A stretch of 64,000 bases of DNA from Pithys albifrons albifrons (lineage: Eukaryota; Chordata; Aves; Passeriformes; Thamnophilidae), in the NCBI RefSeq assembly GCF_047495875.1, contig NC_092459.1:96319560-96383559 (forward strand), written 5' to 3'. Position 1 is the stretch's first letter. Each line of letters begins with the position of its first letter. Under the pieces are notes generated by a model that saw only the letters and a list, made by a program, of their open reading frames with translations, had not been told where the DNA came from and did no database searches. A program made the position numbers and the translations under genes. This document shows positions 61,394 through 64,000 of the stretch, in pieces.

Positions 61394-64000
61394 ATTGTTC
61401 TGGTTAGTCTTAAAATAACCATCTTTCAAATACCAAAAAAAAAAGCCTCTTGCTATCATCTCTACTTAACATTGTTAGCAGAGAGAATATTCAAACTCAA
61501 CTTCCATGTCTGCCAGGATTCAGAGTAGTTTGCTGCTGTTTGCCCCTTTTTAAAGGGGAAGGAAAAGCAAACTGATGCTCACTGATGTTTAGATTTTTAA
61601 AAGAAGAGCATTTCAAGTTTAACCCAAGTTAGATTATTACTGTTTCTCTTCTTTCATCATGGGAAGGTACTGACAAAATTAAGATAACTTCAATTCAGAA
61701 CAATTTTAATTTACATGTTACTTTCTGTTCCACTGTAGAAACTTTTCCACCCTTCTCCATTTGAGATGTCTCTTTTTGTGGTGCTCCTGTTTCCCTTTAC
61801 AGCATTAATATCTTGCTGGACAGGGCAGTTAAAAAACACCTACAAGGAAATATGTTCTAAGCTAAAGCACCTAAAATTTCTATCATTGATTCACAGTAAC
61901 AGATTTCAAAATGGTCCTTAACAAGCACACAGTCATTAAAGAAAACCTAAACAGACTTGTAATGCCCCATCAAAATTTTGACCTAAGGCCACTAAGTGCT
62001 TAGTGTTATGATAACTCAAGCAAAGACTGGAGAACACTTGAAGGGAAGAAATTCTTTCCTTTCAGAACAGAGGCAGCCCTATCTTCCTGGGGGGAAAAAA
62101 ACCAAAACCAACACTGTTTTAAACAGAAGATTAGCAGAAAGTAGATGACATTAGGAAACAATGCAAAACAAATGCTGCAGTTAACTAAAATAAACTTGAA
62201 TGGTAAATCTAGGATGTTGTCTGTCTAGTTCAATCCCTTGCTCTTTGGTTTGTGTTTATAAGAGATTTTGCTGGCTATCTTAATCACTTTGTATCACACA
62301 GTAAACTCCAGAGAATAAGCAAACAGAACCCTCTCAAGGCCAGTAGCTGCATTTGGGTCAGACTGAAAAAAAATGGTTTACTGGCCTGTACTCCCTGTTT
62401 ATTGAAGCTTTCTCTCTACCTGGATGGCTGTACCTCTGCAGAGCTACTGAGAATAATGTTTCTCTGCCTCAAAAATCAAGCGGACGTTGCTTAGAATAGC
62501 AAATAGTGAGCTTTGGGGAGTACATTCCTTGTAAAAATAGAAGAATATTATTTAAAATCATCATCCGGTTTTGTAGGATTTTAAATCATGTAAGTTATTT
62601 ACTCTGTAACACTTCCTTTAATAATGATAGTTCTGAAATATTCCTCCTATGCCTAGCTTTCTTTAAAAAATTACTGCACTTAGCTGGAAAAAAAAACCTT
62701 TCTGTTTTTCATCCCTCAACTGCTACAGTTCTCAAAGTCTTCCATATTTTCAGCTATTATCCCTTTCGTGCAAAGAGCCCACTTAATAACGTTCACTCTA
62801 ACAACCTCATTTATTTTCCAGAAAATTAACTCAGTTTCAACCCTGATTAATGATTTCATCTAAATGAATCAAATTAAAAATTGAAAATTATATTTCAAAA
62901 GCCAAAGGAAAAAAAATTGACCATTTCCAGTTAACAAATGATCCTTTCAAATATTAAAAGATGACCATGAAGAGTGCGTGATAGTAATGAAATCTAACTG
63001 AGGCCTACTGCTTATCTGGAGTTCAGAAAGGAGGAGAAAGGGAAAAAAAATCTTTCTGCATTGTTAACACTGAAGTCTCTTGGGATGCCAAACTGACTTC
63101 CACTTAGTCTTCATCTGTAATCAGCACACCAAAATAATATGAGAATTTCAACGTTAATTAAACCGGTAGGGTTGGAGATGCACCAGTGCTGAAGAGGATT
63201 AGGAAAGCACACAGTACCAATAACCACATGTGTTAACAAATCCTAATCTATGAAAGAGCAATTTAACCTTCCTCAAACTGCTAACACCTAGTTAGAAGAT
63301 GTCTACTAGGGAAGAAAAAGATATTGGACTATAAAAAAAAATTGGCTTTATTACCTGAAGAAAAACTGGCCATTCAGATCTCATATACTGTCTTTTAAGA
63401 AAAGAGCAATCCAATCCATTTGACCCTTGATTTGCTCACAAAAGGAAAAACAAAATTTTATTTCTCCTTCCCTCTTGCACCCCCTACAATTAACTTTGTA
63501 CTCACAAAAACCTATTTTAAAGACTGTGATTATTCTATGTACTTTCCTGGTAATTACCAACTAGTAAAGGAAGTATTCACCATTTACACTGATAAATGAG
63601 TAACATTACATTTTAATTACAAATTTCTGATGTCATATGAAATGTTGAATGAGCAGCTCCAACATGTAACATTCATCCTGGAAATGGGCAAAAGCACAGA
63701 CTGATACTATTCCACTTTGTCATGAGAAGGAAGCCTCTAGAGAAGTTTCTGCTTACCAGTGTGATTTTAACGGAGGTTCAATGCTTACTTTAAGGTTGTT
63801 TCATAGTCACCTTTGTAATCATATGGACTAACTGTACAGAAGTGGGTGGTAGAGCAGTTTGGGGGGTTTTTGTGTCTCAAGCCTCAGTCTGTATCTGGGT
63901 GACACAGATGTCTCTTATTTTTCTGACTCTCAGGAAACAAACTGTTCCATTCCACTGCTTTGAGCCAGGGACAACTTCAGCAGCAAGGCCAAAACCATGG

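Larger units (their letters stand above)
53154..64000 (-). other. ESRRG: ESRRG upstream intron, 53.2-64.0 kb segment
   Basis: Intronic. It holds an A14 run at 54,356-54,369, candidate elements at 56,285-56,420 and 58,915-59,130, and a small inverted and tandem repeat at 61,338-61,393. No coding exon recognised. It continues off the right edge. Confidence 0.72.

Noticed and set aside
40827..64000. Search for the second zinc-finger exon of ESRRG
   Set aside because: No Cys-rich minus-strand segment ending in a split Gly codon next to a donor was seen, so the exon probably lies past the right edge. A translated search would settle it.

Overview
The window is vertebrate nuclear DNA, almost certainly from a bird. 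It is AT-rich and gene-sparse, with no bacterial-style coding. It holds three spliced exons of one gene, read on the minus strand: ESRRG, the orphan nuclear receptor estrogen-related receptor gamma. The avian call rests on a 5'-truncated CR1 LINE 3' end at about 52,940-53,153, which has the bird-type 3' region and an 8-bp terminal repeat. The species cannot be read from the sequence.

Layout in transcript order (right to left): 64,000-40,827 is the 3' part of a long intron (at least 23.2 kb here). 40,716-40,826 is a 111-nt exon for the end of the DNA-binding domain extension and the hinge (human numbering about 197-234). 40,715-36,399 is a 4.3-kb intron. 36,237-36,398 is a 162-nt exon for the start of the ligand-binding domain, including helix 3 (about 234-288). 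36,236-2,667 is a 33.6-kb intron. 2,397-2,666 is a 270-nt exon for helices 4-8 (about 288-378). 2,396-1 is the start of the next intron. I did not find the zinc-finger exons, the N-terminal exons or the last exon (helices 9-12, AF-2); they should lie outside the window on the two sides. All three exons begin and end in phase 1.

Everything else is intronic. It contains microsatellites (a 187-bp uninterrupted CTTT tract; 14 perfect TAAAA copies; a TG/TA block), A-rich tracts, the CR1 insertion and several very decayed interspersed-repeat relics. A dozen or so stretches stand out because they keep many CpGs, homeodomain- or POU-like sites and sharp non-repetitive sequence in an otherwise CpG-poor intron. 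These are candidate conserved non-coding regulatory elements of the ESRRG locus; that is inference from sequence texture, not from an alignment. One of them (12,121-12,560) contains a 66-bp hairpin-forming imperfect inverted repeat.

I see no new multi-gene system, operon, CRISPR array, virus or toxin locus. The items most worth checking are the weak 5' splice site after the 270-nt exon, a possible Asp-to-Glu change at pocket position 328, the hairpin element, the internally repeated AT-rich element at 20.1-20.3 kb and the two long intronic microsatellites.
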